Below, in pieces: positions 24,183 to 35,730 of a stretch of DNA of 64,000 nt (positions are counted from its first letter, which is position 1; each line of letters starts with the position of its first letter). The position numbers and the translations under genes are program-made. Source of the stretch: Rhizomucor pusillus (Eukaryota > Mucoromycota > Mucoromycetes > Mucorales > Lichtheimiaceae); contig FWWN02000254.1 of assembly GCA_900175165.2 (NCBI GenBank), forward strand, positions 1 through 64,000, read 5' to 3'. The notes beneath the pieces were generated by a model. That model was not told the DNA's origin and did no database searches. It saw only the letters and a program-made list of their open reading frames with translations.

Positions 24183-27100
24183 CTACAGCTCTACTGCATC
24201 CTTGATCAACTGTGCTTGCTCTGCACGGAATCTAGTGGGTATGCCAACGGCCGGAGCTGAGAGAGCAGGTCGGCCGATGTACTCAAGCTAGCGAAGCTTG
24301 TTAACCTGTTGCTAGAAAATGGAATAATGAACAGCAAAAGCATACCTGCTTGCCTCTAATGAGCTGGTTTAAACGAGGAGCCATAAAGCTGTATGCTCCA
24401 GCATTTTGAGGTTCCTCCTGGCACCAAATGTACTCGTGTGCATACTTGTACTTGTCAACAACTTGTTCTATCTCGTCTCTAGGGAATGGGCAGAGCTCCT
24501 ATTTGGAAATACAGTTTCGTAAAACTCATCCTTCGTATCGGTCGGTTTCCAACATGTACCTCCAAACGTATGATAGCAATTTTATCAGAGACGTTAGCGT
24601 TAGCCTTTTCCTTTGCGAGGTCATAATACAGCTTTCCGGATACGAAAAGGACCTTTTCGACTTCGTCCGGATTCTCGCTAGTTGTGGGATCATCCAGCAC
24701 AGGCTTGAAGCCAGTACCGCGATCCATATCATCAAGCGAGCTGACGGCAACCTACAAATGATAAGGCTCAGTAATATGGAGTTAAGCATCTATATTTGGA
24801 TTATCTACCGGAGATTTGAGCAAGGCCTTTGGAGACATCACGATCAACGGCTTTCTATACGCACGGTGGATTTGACGGCGAAGTACGTGGAAGTATTGCG
24901 CTGGCGTCGTACAATTGACGACCGACCAGTTAGGTGGGACATCATAGGTCTTGTTGATATCGAATGGATCATTGCTCATCTTGGAAAAAGATAAATCATT
25001 AGGTTCGCTCTTGCAGCAAAGGAATTGGTGTACTTACCTGCAAAAATCGTTCAACACGAGCCGACGAATGCTCTGGACCTGCGCCTTCGTGGCCGTGAGG
25101 TAGCAACATAACCAGTCCACTCTGTCTGAGCCATTTCTCTTCGCCGCTCGAGATGAATGTATCAATGGCTATCTGAGCACCGTTGAAGAAGTCACCAAAC
25201 TGTGCTTCCCAGATGATAAGTCTTTCGGGAGACTCGATAGACATGCCATACTCGAATCCAAGTACGGCATATTCCGATAAAGGACTATTGGCAACCTATA
25301 TCACATGTTTTAGGATCGCGCTATCTCTTTCCTTTAGGTATTGAACCTAACCTCAAGATATGCCTGGTTGCTATCCATGTGGTTCAAAGGTATCACGGTT
25401 CTTTCCGACTCTTGACAGACAAACATGGCGTGGCGTTGCGAGAAGGTACCACGACCTACATCTTGACCTGAGATCCGGACGCCGTGACCTTCTTTTAGAA
25501 GCGATCCAAACGCCAGTGCTTCCGCCGTAGCCCAGTCGATATTTGCACCTTGCTCCAATTTTTTGAGCCGGGCATCCACGTGGTATTTTTGCAATCTAGG
25601 ATGTAGCTTCATAGGAATGGGTGTTGCGACAGATTTGCGACCAATATCCAATAGCTGATCCTTATCGACACCTGTGGCCGGTTCCTGGTCTAACCGAGGG
25701 CGCTCCGTAATATGGGTCATGTTCTTCCAGTTCCCTGCCAGGTGGAGCGATGACGGAGGAGAATAGTTTCCATCAACTTTTTGTAGCTCGGATTCAAGCA
25801 CCTTCCTTTGAGACGCTCGCACTGCCTCCACATCCTCTTTGGAGGTATAGACTTGCTCCTCCAGCAACTTTTCTTCGTACATTTTTGGAACTGAAGGGCG
25901 AGGACGAATGTTGCTGTACATGAACGGCTGTGTAAAAGCAGGTTCATCAAGCTCATTGTGGCCCCATCGGCGGTAGCACATCAGATCAAGAATGATATCC
26001 TTAATGGACAGAATAATTTAACCGCTGAACTTTATACATTGTTCTTCACACCGTCTTACCTTTCTAAACTTGTTACGATATTCAAATACGACATCCATTG
26101 CACGTGCAACGTCTTCAGGGTGATCTCCGTTGACGTGGACAACAGGCACATTGATCATCTTGCCAATATCAGAGCAGTAGGCGGATGATCTCGCATTCTG
26201 TGCAGGAGTAGTGTAACCGAGCTGATTGTTGACAACGATGTGGACAGATCCTCCAGAAGAATAATGAGGAAGATTGGACAAGCTGAGCGATTCCATCACG
26301 ACGCCCTGACCTGTGAAGGCCTTGAATTCATGGATTGTTAAACATTGTTGGATAGATATACACACTATCATTAAAAACTTACTGCATCACCGTGGATCTG
26401 GACGCACATAACACGATCACCGAGGCTACATTGGTCGCCGGCCGTTGCTAGGAGCTCCGTTTGCTTTGCACGGGCTTTGCCCATAGCCACAGGGTTGATA
26501 GCCTCCAGATGAGACGGATTATTTAGCAGCGAGACATGAACCTTGCTTCCTCCATACTTCAGGTCAGGATTACTGACTGTATATCACGTTGAATTTAGCA
26601 AGATATCGGTATTAATCGTCGTGCTAGAATCCTTACTTAGATGTGAAATCACATCGCCAGAGTGGAACGTGCCTTTCGGCAGCTCAGAGAATCCCTTCAT
26701 TTTTGTAAACAAAGCTTCGTATGGAAACTCCAAAAGGTCACACAGCAAGTTAAGACGGCCACGATGTGGCATTCCCAGCACGATATCTTGCACTCCAGCT
26801 ATTCCAAATGTCAATATCGCAGCGTGAGTTTACGCTAAATGAGGAATACAACCTGTTGCAGACAGTTCAAAAAGCCGATCAAGAGCCACCATCATACTTT
26901 CGGCACCCTCGAGGCCATATCTCTTGATGTTTGGAAATTTCTTGGCAAGAAAATGATCAAAAGTCTACAAAAGATTCAAACATATATACCTCGATCAATG
27001 TCTTCATATATCCGGTTAAACTCGTTCGTTTTTACCTCTGATTTAGTAAGTAATTCGTGGATCCTCTTTTTGGCATCTTCGGAAAGTTTAGGCTTTGTCC

Positions 27101-27807
27101 AGGACTCTACGGCGTGATACCACCAGCGGCGTTCACTCGCAGACTATCTCATATTCAGCTGATAAGGGGCATTTTCACAAATACAGTAAATCATGTTCGT
27201 TTTTTTTTTTTCTTTACCGGAAGGTGCATAAATTCATAAGCAATCTTTCCACAGTAAACAGAGTTCAAATGATCCAGGATTGTCTTAAAGTCAGCCTGCT
27301 CTTTGCCCGTAGCATCGGATGGAGACTCTGTGACATGCAGGATACCTGTTGCGAGGATGAATCATCTGGTCGGGATCAACAAGACGACTGTCGCATTTGA
27401 CGTACCTGCGAGTGGATACACTTTATCTGAATCAGCCAGACCATAGCGCTCTGGCTGCAGTGCGAGTACTTTTCTGTTTATCCTGGATGTCAAAAGGCTG
27501 CGCGTTCCTGAATCTTTTTGATCACTTACTCGTGCTCCATGATATCCAAAGGGTCCAAGTGAGCAGATTTGTGACCATATGTTCGATATGCCTGCACCAT
27601 GCGAAGCAAACTTCCATTATCCATACGGTTGGCAAGCTCGCTTGATGTGTAATCTGGCATTTTGAACTCTTTTGCCACGCGATAACCATATACTTCATCG
27701 TCGTGGTAAAGGCGTCTTTGATACAAGAGCGGAGGAGGACGAGTTTTGAGCAATCGACTAGATCGATTCAACGAATTTAGGGAGCTCGATAGGATCCTGC
27801 TTGTCAT
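24183..27807 (-). CDS. DHTKD1: mitochondrial 2-oxoadipate dehydrogenase E1 (DHTKD1-like)
   Basis: A thiamine-diphosphate E1 acting late in lysine/tryptophan catabolism, converting 2-oxoadipate to glutaryl-CoA with shared E2 and E3. The start [20 protein letters not shown] gives a basic, Ser-rich presequence, then HDDEVYGYR, the short DHTKD1-type N-terminus lacking the long OGDH extension. Further motifs: [27 protein letters not shown]; the ThDP-binding GDAS...QG region; [114 protein letters not shown]; and [13 protein letters not shown]. The C-terminus is [35 protein letters not shown] and the overall length (about 930 aa) favour DHTKD1 over OGDH/Kgd1. More than ten exons. An ATG at 27870 is in frame but its extension holds a promoter-like repeat. 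Confidence 0.9.
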
Positions 27808-27844
27808 GAAAAGAAGAGGAACAATTGGTAGAGAGCTTCGCCCC

Positions 27845-27878
27845 ACCACCGTGGGACTCTTAGAGACCACCGTGGGAC
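27845..27878. promoter_or_regulatory. paired ACCACCGTGGGAC boxes upstream of DHTKD1-like gene
   Basis: The 13-mer ACCACCGTGGGAC occurs at 27845-27857 and again at 27866-27878, exactly 21 bp apart (two helical turns). Each contains the inverted half-sites CCAC and GTGG separated by one base. They lie about 40-70 nt upstream of the chosen ATG on the minus strand. Binding-site function is inference. Confidence 0.35.
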
Positions 27879-28404
27879 AATTGGCATCGTGCAGGTTTTT
27901 GATATCCCGACTGCAATTCGCGCAGTCGCATGAACTGCATAAGCATAACGAAAATGCGTATATTTCCTATACATCTTCTGAGGTGACAGTAGTTGCAGCG
28001 TCAGCTAACTTCTCGGCCCGTTGTCGTTATCTAATGGACACATGTCGTGGTAACCTCTGTGCAGTGCAGCTGTAAAAAACCACAGCGAGGGTTTTATAAC
28101 AATGGGCGGTAATAGTTAATATGTGTCTTGTGATCAGCCAGAATATATGATCAGAGTATCATAAATCATTCCATATACCCTTTTTTCCAGAATATTTTGT
28201 CACGCACTGCTCAATCCTGATCCGAGATCCGTGTCTTCATTTGCAACGCAAGGGCTCGCACCGAGACCTCATGGCAATATGTTCTTTGCCTCAAAGTGAA
28301 AATGAAGCTTGAAACAGCAATGAAAAGTTCCCGTTAAGAAGGCAAAAAAAGTAATGGAAAAAAATCTACGAACCCCCTTCACGAAGAGGGAGGTAGAACA
28401 TATC
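27879..28404. other. DHTKD1 promoter / tRNA trailer region
   Basis: No gene recognised. On the minus strand a T7 run at 28358-28364, about 40 nt past the tRNA 3' end, is the first plausible Pol III terminator. A small C-rich/G-rich hairpin (around 28371-28392) lies in the tRNA trailer. Confidence 0.45.
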
Positions 28405-28485
28405 GACAGCAGCAGGACTCGAACCTGCGCGGGCATAGCCCATGAGATTTCGAGTCTCACGCCTTAACCGCTCGGCCATGCTGTC
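28405..28485 (-). tRNA. tRNA-Ser (anticodon CGA)
   Basis: An 81-nt tRNA read on the minus strand. The 7-bp acceptor stem GACAGCA pairs with TGCTGTC. A D-arm (GCCGAGC...GGTTAAGGC) is present. The anticodon stem TGAGA/TCTCA encloses the loop CTCGAAA, giving anticodon CGA for UCG serine codons. A long variable arm (GGGCTATGCCC) is the class II hallmark of tRNA-Ser. The T-arm has GGTTCGAACC. No intron. CCA is not encoded, as normal in eukaryotes. Confidence 0.96.
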
Positions 28486-28707
28486 AATTTTTTTCGTTGA
28501 AATTTTGAAAAACAATATGACTAAAACGCGAAAATTTTTCGCAAATCCCAAAAATCGCGTTTTTTACTAGTAAAACACCATGAAAACGACCAGAAACAAT
28601 TTCAGGAAGTTATAATTGACCACGGAGACGATATTGATATAGCTGTATTTACAGGTGGATCGACGAGGTAGTAAAAAAAACAAGAGGTTCGAGTTCCAAA
28701 AAGTCTA

Positions 28708-29031
28708 CTAGAATCCTTTTTCAATCAGCCATTCCTTTACTTGTCTAGAATGGAGTCCCTTCAGAATGACTTGGTTGGTGCGAGGAACGACGGTTGCAAA
28801 GTCAGCGGGAGCATCAGGAAATTGATTAGTAAGGAGATCTTTCTTGAGCGCTTCAGCATCTCCCTTGATGCGACGAATTACAGTCAATTCGCGAGTTCTT
28901 CCATTCTTGTAGTCGTGGTAAACAGGAAGTCCATTAGTCGTAGTTCGAGATACAAAGTAGAGCGGCTTTTCGGAACGAGCAGTGCTGTAAGCTCGCTTAT
29001 GGATGGTTTGCTGGATCAAACTTCGCAACAT
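28708..29031 (-). CDS. IMG2: mitochondrial large ribosomal subunit protein mL49 (IMG2 family)
   Basis: A small mitoribosomal protein, 107 aa from the chosen start. MLRSLIQQTIHKRAYSTARS is a good mitochondrial presequence; the upstream in-frame ATG (29055) would add acidic/hydrophobic residues in front of it. The IMG2/L49 core reads LYFVSRTTTNGLPVYHDYKN, then TRELTVIRRIKGDAEALKKD, and the C-terminal NQVILKGLHSRQVKEWLIEK pattern is diagnostic. Single coding exon; a 5'-UTR intron is possible, as GT- and AG-like sites flank 29060-29130, but this is not proved. Confidence 0.9.
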   Translation of the reverse strand: MLRSLIQQTIHKRAYSTARSEKPLYFVSRTTTNGLPVYHDYKNGRTRELTVIRRIKGDAEALKKDLLTNQFPDAPADFATVVPRTNQVILKGLHSRQVKEWLIEKGF

Positions 29032-29629
29032 GTCCGCCAAAGAAACAAATAACAATGCCTGCTATGCAAGAATTGATTTGTAAGATGCTGCAAACTTGAT
29101 TTTATAGATGATCGAGAGAATGTACCTTTGGGCGTTGTTGGCGATGGAAACTGAAGAGAACCATGTTTACAGTCAGAAAATCTTTTTACTCAGCTGGGCT
29201 GACGAGCAAAAATCACTTCACTGCTTCAAATCAAGCGAAGAGTTACATAAACAACGTCGCTATTTGTCATTTTAATCATTCGAAATAGTATAATCATAGT
29301 AAGGACTGGTAACATTTAATGGAGTTGAGCGCTAGAAGGTTGAATTTGTGTTTCCCAAAACAAAACTATCATATACATTGCTTGTTTCATAATTCAAGAT
29401 ACAATGCAGCTGTGGTGTAAGCATCTGCTTCGTTGGATGCGCTAACAATATACTCCTTGAACAATGGTGGTCATCCTACATTTCTTGCCTTGACATTGAT
29501 ATCAGGGACTTTTTGCCAAAGGGTTTGTTAAATTTAATAGACAGCAAGACTTCGGGAATGAATTAAGCAAGCAACCCGTGATATGCAGATGTCCGTTCTT
29601 TCTTCTTCCGTGGATAGCACATCTTTCCT
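29032..29629. other. divergent intergenic spacer
   Basis: AT-rich upstream regions of mL49 (-) and the 157-aa gene (+). Nothing else seen. Confidence 0.45.
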
Positions 29630-30103
29630 ATGAACGATATTGAAGGACTTGCACACGTGTGCTTCTTACCGCCGTTCGGCAAAGACGACGCACACAGCCG
29701 TTTCTTCGGTCACGTCGTAGGTCCTGACATGTCGGGACGCTCGTTTGGAATTGCCGGGCAGTTGATCGAAAATCCTCCTGAGAACGTGATTCGCAACGAT
29801 TGCATGGATCCCGAGATCTTTTACAAAATGATCGTTAAAGACTACAGCAAAGACGAGACGATCGAGTTGCTTGTGCGCCGGAGAGCTTTCGACGATGCTG
29901 GTGGTCTACACACAGATCCGGACGACGACGAGCACCACAATCACGGCCAAACCTGTGTTTTCGAGACCGAAAAGTTCCTAGCGGGGCAGCAAGCTTTATC
30001 GTTTTGCAAAAAGTATCTTGGTGATGTGGACGTGGATGAGGAGGATGTGATAGTATGTTTGGGTCGTGTAACATTTAAATTCAAGCTGGAAAGCGACGAC
30101 TAG
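29630..30103 (+). CDS. unknown 157-aa acidic protein
   Basis: An intronless open frame with normal residue use, starting MNDIEGLAHVCFLPPFGKD and ending FKFKLESDD. I do not recognise the family. Seen features: a Gly/Phe-rich middle (SRFFGHVVGPDMSGRSFGIA), a charged stretch with many Asp and His (HTDPDDDEHHNHGQT), and no signal peptide or membrane segment. The hydrophobic/charged periodicity suggests a small globular protein. Its TAG (30101-30103) overlaps the TAG of the convergent RPAIN gene, and the RPAIN assignment there is independent, which supports this being a real gene with a tightly packed neighbour. Confidence 0.65.
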   Translation: MNDIEGLAHVCFLPPFGKDDAHSRFFGHVVGPDMSGRSFGIAGQLIENPPENVIRNDCMDPEIFYKMIVKDYSKDETIELLVRRRAFDDAGGLHTDPDDDEHHNHGQTCVFETEKFLAGQQALSFCKKYLGDVDVDEEDVIVCLGRVTFKFKLESDD

Positions 30104-30797
30104 TAGATCTCCCAGAGATCACAGGTATCACAGAGTCCATACAATGCATCACTGCCGGGCTCTGGGGTATATTGGATTCTGCCGTGACATTGCGACGCGT
30201 GTCTTGTTTGTGATTCTTTCATCGACTGTATTTTCTACCATGATCCTGTAAATACCACCACAATAAAACGGATACCTCATGACTCTCCTTACCTCTTCCG
30301 TTGCTCTGAACCCACATGCCGGGCAATGTAATATAATCCTTTCTACTTTTCCGAGTGTATGCATCTGACAATTTACACAGGTGACAGCATTGTACAACTC
30401 GTATTCTTCATCATCCTTATCCTCTGTTATTTGGTTATTGATCCATACGGAATCTTGGGAGTCTATCTAAAGTCGTACCTTGCAAGAAGTAATCCACATC
30501 CAAATTCAAAATGCCTTCTTCCTCCAGAGCCTGCTCATGCATTCTTTTAAAGTTTTCCCATTCTTCGAGAACTGCTATCTCTATAGCCTATTCTTGTCCA
30601 GTCAGCGGTAACATCGTAGGAGACAATCAGGTTCCCGATCGTACCTTTTGTCGCCGTCGATCATCGATCTGCCCCTGCCGCGCACTCTGTATTCTGTCTG
30701 TACACTGTTTGCGAAACCTTTCTCTCCAGCCTCGTGAGCGTTCTGTGATTGACCGAGTGCCGATCAACGGCATTCTGTGAGCTGACGACATTTGCAT
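30100..30797 (-). CDS. RPAIN: RPA-interacting protein (RPAIN/RIP-like)
   Basis: RPAIN-type proteins carry replication protein A into the nucleus. The N-terminal domain is SRGWRERFRKQCTDRIQSAR, a W-x-x-x-F-R-x-x-C-x-x-R-I pattern of the family. The middle domain is AIEIAVLEEWENFKRMHEQA. The C-terminal zinc-ribbon region has CVNC, HCPACGF, an HASQC element and a final CDTCDLWEIY. Four exons: the third ends TEE at a GTAAGG donor, and the last begins KIQSMKESQTRHASQCHG (acceptor GGTAG). Reading straight through that donor gives a false end at 30149. Start MQMSSAHRM (30797) or the Met two codons later. It shares a promoter of about 105 bp with divergent HSK3. Confidence 0.85.
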
Positions 30798-30903
30798 GGC
30801 AAAAGTGTGTGGGGAGGAAAAGAGCGGTGGTGGTAATTTAAATATGCGGCGGACAAAGGCAAAACGCGCGCTCTTCCTCTTTTGCCCCCAATTTCCCAAT
30901 TCG

Positions 30904-31171
30904 ATGAACGCGCCGCCGTCTGAACCATCCGTACTTGCGTCAAAGAAACTACACTACGCTGCGTTGCACGATGAATTACAGCAGCTAAACAACAACGTCC
31001 AAAAATTAAAAGACAATCTCAAAGTTACTGCCGAGCAAGCACCTGCATTTCGCAAGATGCAAGTCCTTCACTCCTCAATGTAAGATTGAGCTTTTCTCTG
31101 CATTCTTTCAGCTACTAACTCCCTACTGCTACAGGTTTATGGCAGCATCTAAAGTCTTGAACGAGTCATAA
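30904..31171 (+). CDS. HSK3: DASH/Dam1 complex subunit Hsk3-like
   Basis: A 70-aa protein in two exons (30904-31079 and 31135-31171; 213 coding nt). The body is a single amphipathic helix: HYAALHDELQQLNNNVQKLK, then a spacer, MQVLHSSMFMAASKVL. The end pattern (LH-S-FMAA-KVL) and the small size match the Hsk3 subunit of the DASH ring, which couples kinetochores to microtubule tips in fungi. The SMFM junction codon is split by the intron, supporting the splice. In-frame ATGs further upstream (from about 30843) would add a basic stretch and are less family-like. Confidence 0.78.
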
Positions 31172-32136
31172 CATGGATGTCTGATATGCATTCCTCGCAC
31201 TTTGCTACGCCTTTGTACATAGTTCTCCTCCGTAAATATTCTTGTTATATAATTACAACATAGCGAATGGATTCATCTGTGGCAGAAGATCATCTATTGA
31301 CAGGATGATACTCACTCATTCAACCGCAAGAACACAACTACAGCCAAGTATATATGTCTAATTGACTCTCAAATATATTTCATTTTCATTTTCTTTGTTT
31401 AAAAAAGAGGGTTGGTCGTGCTTCGAACCAGAGAATAGCCTCCTTTGAGTTGTACACAGTGTGCACATCCGCAATTAACTAAGACTTTGTGACGAGTATC
31501 AAGGCTGACCCAGAGCCTCCCTGGAACTCCAGAGCCAGAGAAGATAAGCCAGCAACGGCTTGCGCCGCCAAAAGTCCTTTACAGACGAAGGCCAACAGAC
31601 CTGTGATGTCAGGAGAACTTCCCTATCGCATTTTGGTTTGAATGTACAAGACATCCCGTGCGTGTTGCGACAAAGATGCGGATCTTCTTGCGAAGCACGA
31701 CAAGGAAAAGAAAAAACATAAAATTTTACGACAGCGGACAGCTTATATACCCCTTTGAAGAGTGGCTTTGTTCTTGCAGTAGCGACGGAGCAAAACCCCG
31801 AAAAGTGGTATTGGGCGTGGGTCCAAAGTGTTCAAGCTTCAGGCCATTTAATCCATGATCACAAGCGAAGACAAGTTTTGGAATTTCACAAAGATATAAC
31901 AGTACTTTTTTTGGGATAGAGTTGGATTAGCAAAACTGATAGGGTATATGATACATGTGAGATGGATGTTATGATGTAAATGTACATTGAATAGAGTTGT
32001 TGTTGTTGTTTGTTGTGGTCGGTAATGGAATAGAGCGGGCAACGGAAAAAAAAGAAAAAAGAAAGCACAAAGATAAAGGCAATATGTATATAGACAGGGA
32101 AGAAAGTGAAGAAAAAAGAAACGCTTGACAGCATCG
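31172..32136. other. intergenic
   Basis: About 965 bp between HSK3 and the methyltransferase 3' end. Short open frames only; purine-rich (AAAAGAAAAAAGAAAG) near 32045-32065. No RNA gene recognised. Confidence 0.45.
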
Positions 32137-34254
32137 TCAAAGCTTCTGGGCAAAAGCATGATGAAGGTTCATGAAAGCTTCTTGTGCTTCCATCTCGTGA
32201 TCCATAAGTTCAAAAGCATCTTCCAGTTCATTGTCGCTTCTTGCGTCAGTTTGCTTGAATTCGGCAATGGTAGGTTGAAATTGCTCAAACAGTTCGCGAA
32301 CGTTATCCCGGAACATGACACCCAAGCGTCCACCCCATACACCTAGAGGCAAGGAGATATATCCACCTTGATAGATAGTTCTGTGTTCCTCGTTATCGTT
32401 CTGAAGTGCTGCAGCCTCAGATAGAATATCCTTGAAACGACGAGCTATCCTAGGATCCAGAGACTTTGATTCCATGGCGTGGATAACTATGATATAATTT
32501 CAGTCTCCACCGTCTGTATTGCATGTAATACAAAGTTTACCTTCAGAATTGAAAGTTTGAGTTACTTGTCCGACAAGGGCACGGCAGTAGTAAATCCGCA
32601 TGTCCATTTCCAGCAGCTCAACGAATCCGCCCGGTTTGCATACGCGCCAGCATTCCTTGACGAGTTGCTGGTACTGCTCGGCTGTGTATGACATTGCCAA
32701 GAACCGGCAGTGCACAAGGTCGAACGAGTCGCTTTGAATGTTTTTGAGGCTTTCCAGAAGTGTGTCGTGGCAGCGGATAAACTTGAAGTTCCTTGGGGCG
32801 AATCGTCGGATGGGAGGTGGACCACCGTCCATATCGTCCATGCCAACAACGATCCACTTGGGATAGCTGCGGGCCACGTCCATCGCCCAGATACCATCCC
32901 CGCATCTGCATGAAAACAACGGTAAAGGAGTGAGATCTCTGGTGGGGTGGGGTACTTTCGCTCTTGTGGCCTGTTTTGGAAAGGTATACTTACCCAACAT
33001 GGAGTACATGCTTCTCAGTAGCTATGGCGGAAGGGGAAATGTTGACAGGACTACAGAATAGTCTATTATATATTTTCAAAATCATCAAATGCGTGAGTAT
33101 GCATGAATTGGAAGGAAAACCCCGATCTCCGCACCCGCATTCACACACAAACACTGCTGCCCCCCAAAAGTCCCCTCCCTCTGTCTGTCCATGCACATGA
33201 AATGATAACAACGAGAGCAAACTTACCCATCATCCATAGCAAGTTGGACCAGTTCTGGCTTGATGATCCAGCGCTGCCTGAAATGACCATCTTCGCTGTC
33301 CAGCCAGTAAGATTCCACATCATCGTTCTCGTGGCCATCACACAAAAGGCCATTCTTCAACAAAGCTGCAAACACTGGAGATCCTGGTTGAGAACAAAAG
33401 ATAGAAGCTGGTCTTGATCCGAGACTTATTTCGCCTGAAGTGAGGGAGGTTACAGAGTGGCGCTTCTTGTCAGCTGTAGTAGTTTGCAGAAATTGGTGCT
33501 GCGGCTCCTGATAGCTCGATGCAAGATGTTGAGGAGACTCGTATTGCTGCTGTGCAGAAGATGTATCGTGATTAATCAGCAACTCGTCATGCGATCTTCG
33601 AGGGGTGCCGCCAACGCTGTGTGCAATCTCCTCGCCATCGAAGAGATGATGTCTGTGGTGATGCCGGCGGCGATTGTAGCGCCAAGAATGATAATGTGGC
33701 CAATGGAAACGCGGATAATGCGGATGATGTTTCCGAGTTCTCGACCACAAATCGCCAAGGATGGATCTTTCGCTGCTATTGCGTCGATGGCAAGACGATG
33801 ACGAATACTGGTCGTCAGACAAAATTGAGCTGTTCGTTGTTTGTTGGGAATTGCGGCGCTCTGATATGGGTGAAGGCGTCGTTGCTGTTGTTGTCGTTGT
33901 CAGGGGAATATGGAAACTTAGTCTGTGCTGGGGTACATGTCTGGCCAGCCGTCGTTGCTGCTGCTGTTGTTGCAGTTGTTGCTGTTGAGACGATGTGTCC
34001 GCAGTCATTGAAGTAGACGTGGATTGATTTGTGCTCGTTCGACGTATTGGGACCATGCCACCAGCATTCACCTTGCTGTTGTCATCCCAGCAGAGATGTT
34101 CTTGTGGAAAACGTTTATTTGACTGGGAACGCGGTGAAGGCAGTGTCATTGAAGAGTGGTCTTCGCGATGTTTGCGTTGCTGTTTCCACTGCGTAAGCCA
34201 GCCTAGAAACCATGGTCGATTCTTTTCGCGTGGAGAAGAAGTTGTAGCGAGCAT
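32137..34254 (-). CDS. class I SAM-dependent methyltransferase with long low-complexity N-terminus
   Basis: The C-terminal half is a Rossmann-fold methyltransferase. Motif I is VLHVGCGDGIWAMDVA, with the Gly codon split by an intron. Then come WIVVGMDDMDGG (acidic end of strand 2), KFIRCHDTLLESLKN, FDLVHCRFLAM (motif III/IV region) and CWRVCKPGGFVELLEMDM (the usual post-motif PGG). The last exon gives a family-specific helical end with LDPRIARRFKDILSEA and GRLGVMFRDNVRELFEQF. The N-terminal third (about 340 aa, 34254-33230) is Ser/Gln/His rich with polyQ, polyT and an RRRHHHRHH stretch, and is probably disordered. This architecture is seen in TAM/UMTA-like fungal methyltransferases; the substrate is unknown. 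Start MLATTSSPREKNRPW (34254); an ATG at 34314 is in frame. Confidence 0.8.
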
Positions 34255-35730
34255 TGAATGAATGAAAGGAAAAAGGGAAAAAAGCAGGTAAGAAGGGGTG
34301 CAAAGTTTTTGCATAAGATTTTTATGTGCGTATTTTCAGATTTTGAGTGGCGCAACAAACAGCATCGTAATCACAACAACATACACTACTCTTGTTTCCG
34401 TTGCTGTGCCACTGTGACAAAAATTCAACTCAGCCCTGGTTCCACGATTGTGATCGACATGTACGTCTTCGTGTCTTACAGCAGCAGTGCCGCGATGGTC
34501 GCTCTCGTTCTTCCGCTGGTGCTTATTTCAAGTTGGTGGCAAAAACAAGCAAGCAAGATCTGTCCAAAAAGGAGAGCTCTAGACCTTTTTGTTACAGGAT
34601 TTAACGTCGCAACGTTCTAACCCCTTGTTTGCCTCTAAAGGCTTTCCGAGCGTGTGTTCCGAACAAGGGGGCGGATCTGAAAGTATGTTTGCATGAAGGT
34701 AGTACAACAACAAACCCTTTGTATCCGCCAAGTTGTTGCCACACACCCGCCCGTCCCTTCTTCGATCCCAATCTTGGGCGCGTCTCCTCCTCCTCCTCCA
34801 AACCGGATCCTTTTTGACAAAGAAGGCGACCAAATTCCAAAAAAGCAAGCCCTCTTTTTTTTTCTCTTGCATAAATACAACCCCATCATATGCTTAATAT
34901 AATATTTCTTTTTTCAAACAACATCTATATATATTTCAAATGAAACGCGCTCTGAACCCCAAAAACAGATAGCCCCCATCAGGTGAGACAGTGTATCTGT
35001 TGTCCAGAATTCTTAAGGGCTATTGAGGACACATGAATCAGTTTAGCATCAACAACAAGAAGCGGATGACCTACAAGGAACCGCCACTACTTTTACTCCT
35101 TAATCATGAGCTACAGGTACATTTCATTCCCAGAGAGGCAATTCCATCCGATGCTTGCATAAACTGTGTCTGACTCAATATTCTGACAAAGGTTTATCAC
35201 GAGAATTCACACACACAGAAAACCATCCTTCCTTGGCATGTGCTTTCATTTACTACCTTTTTTTGGAACAAACTTTAGATCATTTTTTATTATTGCCTGG
35301 CACAAGAAAACATCATCAAATACAGGCTAGGTTTCGAATCTCGTCATCAAACTCCTTTTTTCGTACTTGAGTTGATGAAAATAGTTGTATAAAACTATTC
35401 ATCATTTGACACGCTGCATATATTGGTGCTGTGTAGAATTTATGTTATGGTCTCTTTTCATTTCAGCGTCAGCCCATAAGTATTTGACAGCTGAGCTCAG
35501 TTAAGTTCATCGCACGCAAAGCCAAGTTTGAAGCATTCGGCTTCGTAGGAATATACCTGATCCCAAACAATGCTGTACGCTCCCTTATTTCGAGCAGCAT
35601 TGAAAGATTGCTACGTATAGTACACAGTTATTGTAATCGATAAATGGCGGACACAGATCGAAATTCTTTAGCAAACATCACATTAAGCAAATACTGCACA
35701 GGACAGCTAAAGATTTTTATATATGAATTA
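34255..35730. other. methyltransferase promoter / M20 3' flank
   Basis: About 1.5 kb with no recognised gene. Small overlapping open frames on both strands (34579-34902) look like composition artefacts around a polypurine/CTCCTCCTCC tract. Confidence 0.45.

Noticed and set aside
31395..31470. TTCGAACC-containing segment as a possible tRNA
   Set aside because: No acceptor, D or anticodon stem could be paired around it.
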